Notes under the pieces: model-generated
Databases searched by the model: none
Told to the model about the DNA's origin: nothing
What the model saw: the letters and a program-made list of their open reading frames with translations, nothing else
Shown here: piece after piece, positions 61,439-64,000 of the stretch
Position numbering within the stretch: the stretch's first letter is position 1
Layout: the number at the start of each line of letters is the position of its first letter
Source of the DNA: Sphingomonas taxi
Lineage (GTDB): Bacteria > Pseudomonadota > Alphaproteobacteria > Sphingomonadales > Sphingomonadaceae
Assembly: GCA_003243195.1 (NCBI GenBank)
Contig: QFQI01000001.1
Coordinates: forward strand, 186,001-250,000
Direction: 5' to 3'
DNA length: 64,000 nucleotides
Program-made: the position numbers and the translations under genes

Positions 61439-62104
61439 TCAGCGACGGGTGGCGGGCTTCCGCGCCGGCTTCGTGTCCGGCAGGGTGGCGGGCAGCGTCG
61501 GCAGCGTCGCCGGCACGGGCGCGGCGGCGGGCAGCGGCTGGTAGGCGGGCGGATTGTCCGACGCGATATAGGCGTGGACGATGCGCGACGGATTCTGCGG
61601 CGGCTCACCCCGCTCGATGGCGTCGACATATTGCATCCCGCTCGTGACGCGGCCGAACACGCTGTATTTCTTGTCGAGCTGGAAGCGCGGCTGAAGGACG
61701 ATGTAGAACTGGCTGTTGGCGCTGTCCTCCTTCTCCGCGCGTGCCGCCGCCACCGCGCCGCGCACGTGCGGCAGATAATTGAACTCGGCCGGCAGATCGG
61801 GCAGCGTGCTGCCGCCGGTGCCGTCGCCGCGCGGATCGCCGCCCTGTGCCATGAAGCCGTCGATCACGCGGTGGAAGACCAGCCCGTCGTAGAAATGCTG
61901 CCGGGTCAGCGTCTTGATCCGCTCCACCATCTTCGGCGCGACGTCGGGGCGCAGCGCGATCGCGACGCGACCGCCGGTGGACAGGTCGAGCAGCCAGATG
62001 TTGGTCTTGTCGCCCAGCGGCGGCGCGGGCAGCCGCTCCTGCGCGGCGGCGGGGACGGACACAAGCGCGGCGAGCGCGGCGACGAGGAGGGCGAACGGAC
62101 GCAT
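61439..62104 (-). CDS. Peptidylprolyl isomerase (cyclophilin type), exported
   Basis: A 221-residue cyclophilin with a signal peptide (ending SVPAAAQ). The catalytic region includes YDGLVFHRVIDGFMAQGGDP (the key arginine in FHRV), ANSQFYIVL and KKYSVFGRV. A Pro/Ala/Thr-rich tail of about 35 residues (PLPAAAPVPATLPTLP) is unusual and could anchor or extend the domain. It should help fold proteins in the periplasm. It is the first gene of a two-gene unit with queA. Confidence 0.92.
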   Translation of the reverse strand: MRPFALLVAALAALVSVPAAAQERLPAPPLGDKTNIWLLDLSTGGRVAIALRPDVAPKMVERIKTLTRQHFYDGLVFHRVIDGFMAQGGDPRGDGTGGSTLPDLPAEFNYLPHVRGAVAAARAEKEDSANSQFYIVLQPRFQLDKKYSVFGRVTSGMQYVDAIERGEPPQNPSRIVHAYIASDNPPAYQPLPAAAPVPATLPTLPATLPDTKPARKPATRR

Positions 62105-62302
62105 CGGGACTTTCGGATCAGCTATGGCTCGGCTCGCCGTAGACCAAAAGCCCGCTTGCGCCAAACTGAACGGCGGCGCGGGGGCGGGCAGGATCGCGGC
62201 CTCCCCGACTCGGCCCCGAAACGCGCGGCGCGACGGGTCTCCGGGCCGGATCTCCGGGCGGTGCCGGCCGGCGCATGGCCCGCCAGCATGTGCAGACGGC
62301 CT

Positions 62303-62393
62303 CTCAGGGTCCGTTTGAAAACTCGCGGACGAGCGAGTTTTGCACGCGGCGCCGGCCTAACGCGTTTCAACGCGTTTCCAAACAACCGCTCAG
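62303..62393 (-). repeat. Dispersed MITE-like palindromic repeat, copy B
   Basis: This 91-bp element is the reverse-orientation copy of 21396-21482. Shared blocks include TCCGTTTGAAAACTCGCGGA, the pair of AACGCGTT octamers and the CCGCTCAG end. Its CTGAGCGG end again provides the TGA stop codon of the gene in front (62390-62602, minus strand), as in copy A. The middle differs by several bases and a short insertion. Confidence 0.8.
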
Positions 62394-62602
62394 TACGGCG
62401 CGCACGCCCGGCGTCGCTGCACGCCCTTGATCGTCAGCACCAGATGCCCCAGCCGCTCGCGCACCAGCCCTTCGTCCAGCAACTGCCGAATCGTCGCGGC
62501 GTCATGCCCGCGCGAGATGATGAGCGTCGCGCCGGCGCTGCGCGCGGTCCACAGGATCCGTTCGAGCTGCTCGGCGGGCGAGCAGCCGGTGTTCGCGTCC
62601 AT
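62390..62602 (-). CDS. Small hypothetical protein ending in the dispersed repeat
   Basis: A 70-residue protein with a helical, mixed-charge sequence (AEQLERILWTARSAGATLIIS, then RQLLDEGLVRERLGHLVLT) and a basic C-terminal end. Its ribosome site GGTGGAGAG is well placed before ATG 62602. No family is recognised; the end pattern is reminiscent of a small winged or tandem-helix unit. Its stop codon lies inside the repeat copy B. Confidence 0.6.
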   Translation of the reverse strand: MDANTGCSPAEQLERILWTARSAGATLIISRGHDAATIRQLLDEGLVRERLGHLVLTIKGVQRRRACAPY

Positions 62603-62749
62603 GTCTCTCCACCCCCAACGGGCGTGCGAACGACTCGTGCCGCCGCAGGGCCGCGAGAGGAACCGGAAGCAGCCGGCACGTCAACGTCCCCGCGCGACGT
62701 TATCGCAGGATGGTTGATAAAGCGTTAATGCCGCCGGACGAAGCGAGTG

Positions 62750-64000
62750 TCAGCCGCCGCCGTCGCGCTCGATGTCCGCGCCGATCGCGGAGAGCTTCTC
62801 CTCCAGCCGCTCATAGCCGCGATCGAGGTGGTAGACGCGCGACACCGCCGTCTCGCCGTCCGCGATCAGCCCGGCGATGATGAGGCTCATCGACGCGCGC
62901 AGGTCGGTGGCCATCACCTGCGCCCCGTTCAGCCCGGCGACGCCCTGCACCACCGCGGTGCGGCCGCTCACCCGGATGTCCGCCCCCATCCGCGCCAGCT
63001 CGGGGACGTGCATGTAGCGATTCTCGAAGATCGTCTCGGTCAGCACGCTTTCGCCGTCGGCGCGGCACAGCATCGCCATGAACTGCGCCTGCATGTCGGT
63101 CGCGAAACCGGGATAGGGCGCGGTGGAGAGCGTCAGCGGTTTCAGCTCCGCCTCCGACGTGACCAGGATCGAATCGCGCCGCTCCTCGATCCCGACCCCG
63201 GCGGCGCGCAACGCGTCCAGCGTCGCGCCCATGTCGGCGGGGGCAACCCCGGTCAGTTCCACCGCGCCGCCGGTGACCGCGACCGCGCAGGCATAGCTGC
63301 CCGCCTCGATCCGGTCGGGCATCACGGCATAGGTCGCGCCGTGCAGCTCCGGCACGCCCTCGATCTCCAGCGTGTCGGTCCCGATACCCTCGATCCGCGC
63401 GCCCATCGCCACCAGGCAGCGGCACAGGTCGACGATCTCCGGCTCGCGCGCGGCATTCTCGATACGGCTGCCGCCCTTCGCGGTCACCGCCGCCATCACG
63501 ACATTCTCGGTCGCGCCGACCGACACCACCGGAAAGGCATAACGCCCGCCGGTCAGCCGCCCGCCGGGAGCCGTCGCCGTGACGTAGCCGGCGCTCATCT
63601 CCAGTTCGGCGCCGATCGCCTCCAGCGCCTTCAGGTGCAGGTCGATCGGGCGATTGCCGATCGCGCAGCCGCCCGGCAGCGACACGCGCGCGGACCCGGC
63701 GCGCGCCAGGATCGGCCCCAGCACCAGGATCGACGCGCGCATCTTGCGCACGATGTCATAAGGCGCCTCGGTCGAGGTGAGCTGCCCGGCGCGGATCGTC
63801 ATCACGCGGCCGAATTCCTCGGGCCGGCTTCCCTCGATGCGCGTCGACGCGCCGAGTTGGTTCAGCAGGTGGCCGAAGCCGTCGACATCGGCGAGCCGCG
63901 GCAGGTTGCGCAGCGTCAGCGGCTCGTCGGTCAGCAGCGCGCAGGGCATCAGCGTGAGGGCGGCGTTCTTTGCGCCGGAAACGGGCAGCGTGCCGTTCAG
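62750..64000 (-). CDS. murA: UDP-N-acetylglucosamine 1-carboxyvinyltransferase (5' end outside window)
   Basis: MurA makes the first committed peptidoglycan precursor, transferring enolpyruvate to UDP-GlcNAc. The frame is open to the last base of the window: codons before the internal ATG at 63949 read LNGTLPVSGAKNAALTL, the conserved MurA N-terminus, so the true start lies beyond 64000. The catalytic cysteine is in PGGCAIGNRPIDLH, so fosfomycin sensitivity is expected. RADGESVLTETIFENRYMHV and the end motifs HLDRGYERLEEKL are normal. About 416 residues are visible of the usual 425 or so. Confidence 0.96.
   Translation of the reverse strand: MNGTLPVSGAKNAALTLMPCALLTDEPLTLRNLPRLADVDGFGHLLNQLGASTRIEGSRPEEFGRVMTIRAGQLTSTEAPYDIVRKMRASILVLGPILARAGSARVSLPGGCAIGNRPIDLHLKALEAIGAELEMSAGYVTATAPGGRLTGGRYAFPVVSVGATENVVMAAVTAKGGSRIENAAREPEIVDLCRCLVAMGARIEGIGTDTLEIEGVPELHGATYAVMPDRIEAGSYACAVAVTGGAVELTGVAPADMGATLDALRAAGVGIEERRDSILVTSEAELKPLTLSTAPYPGFATDMQAQFMAMLCRADGESVLTETIFENRYMHVPELARMGADIRVSGRTAVVQGVAGLNGAQVMATDLRASMSLIIAGLIADGETAVSRVYHLDRGYERLEEKLSAIGADIERDGGG

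Overview
The window is very GC-rich, gene-dense chromosomal DNA from a bacterium that looks like a sphingomonad (Alphaproteobacteria, Sphingomonas or a close relative). The support is the gene content (several TonB-dependent receptors, Ku/LigD repair, GH127 and GH84 glycosidases, a LOV histidine kinase, a fused circularly permuted ATP-grasp/alpha-E protein) and the habit of joining genes by 4-bp ATGA/GTGA overlaps. The taxonomic call is inference; there is no rRNA or tRNA gene in the window.

Layout. 1-6.7 kb: late-step cobalamin genes behind the last codons of a TonB receptor (DUF1636, cobT, cobC, cobS on +; cobQ, cbiB, cobD on -; cobU on +). 6.8-10.3 kb: a Tat-exported Gfo/Idh/MocA oxidoreductase, a PhzF-like protein, a cation diffusion facilitator and pdxH. 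10.4-14.4 kb: a parDE toxin-antitoxin pair and the ku-ligD end-joining operon. 14.5-18 kb: an ATP-grasp/alpha-E fusion followed by a transglutaminase-like protein, a pair whose chemistry is still undefined. 18.1-24 kb: a DnaJ-like chaperone, a YihY membrane protein, fabI, a GNAT, an RNase H-like protein, an rRNA pseudouridine synthase and an FAD oxidoreductase. 24-26.7 kb: hxlR-LLM oxidoreductase facing an Old Yellow Enzyme. 26.8-36.7 kb: a GH127 glycosidase, a five-gene valine-catabolism operon (mmsA, acyl-CoA dehydrogenase, 3-hydroxyisobutyryl-CoA hydrolase, enoyl-CoA hydratase, mmsB) and a GH84 glycosidase. 37-46.3 kb: a Pro/Glu-rich lipoprotein coupled to an L,D-transpeptidase, an intact TonB receptor, a beta-propeller lactonase, a second TonB receptor cut by an in-frame stop, and a ModE-like regulator with a Mop protein.

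46.3-53.8 kb is looser and more accessory: an IS3-type remnant, an AT-rich leader, an MHYT-GGDEF-EAL protein, a LOV histidine kinase-receiver hybrid, a TraD-like gene and an AT-rich PAS-LuxR regulator. 53.8-64 kb returns to core-like content: a third TonB receptor broken by a frameshift, an arylesterase, a DUF885 peptidase-like protein, a decayed purU fragment, small envelope proteins, queA, a cyclophilin and murA, which runs off the window.

The observations most worth following are: an 87-91 bp dispersed repeat whose two copies each supply the stop codon of the gene in front; two TonB receptor genes each broken by one small lesion; the ATP-grasp/alpha-E plus transglutaminase pair with an apparent CTG start; and the LOV kinase lying beside a cyclic-di-GMP enzyme.
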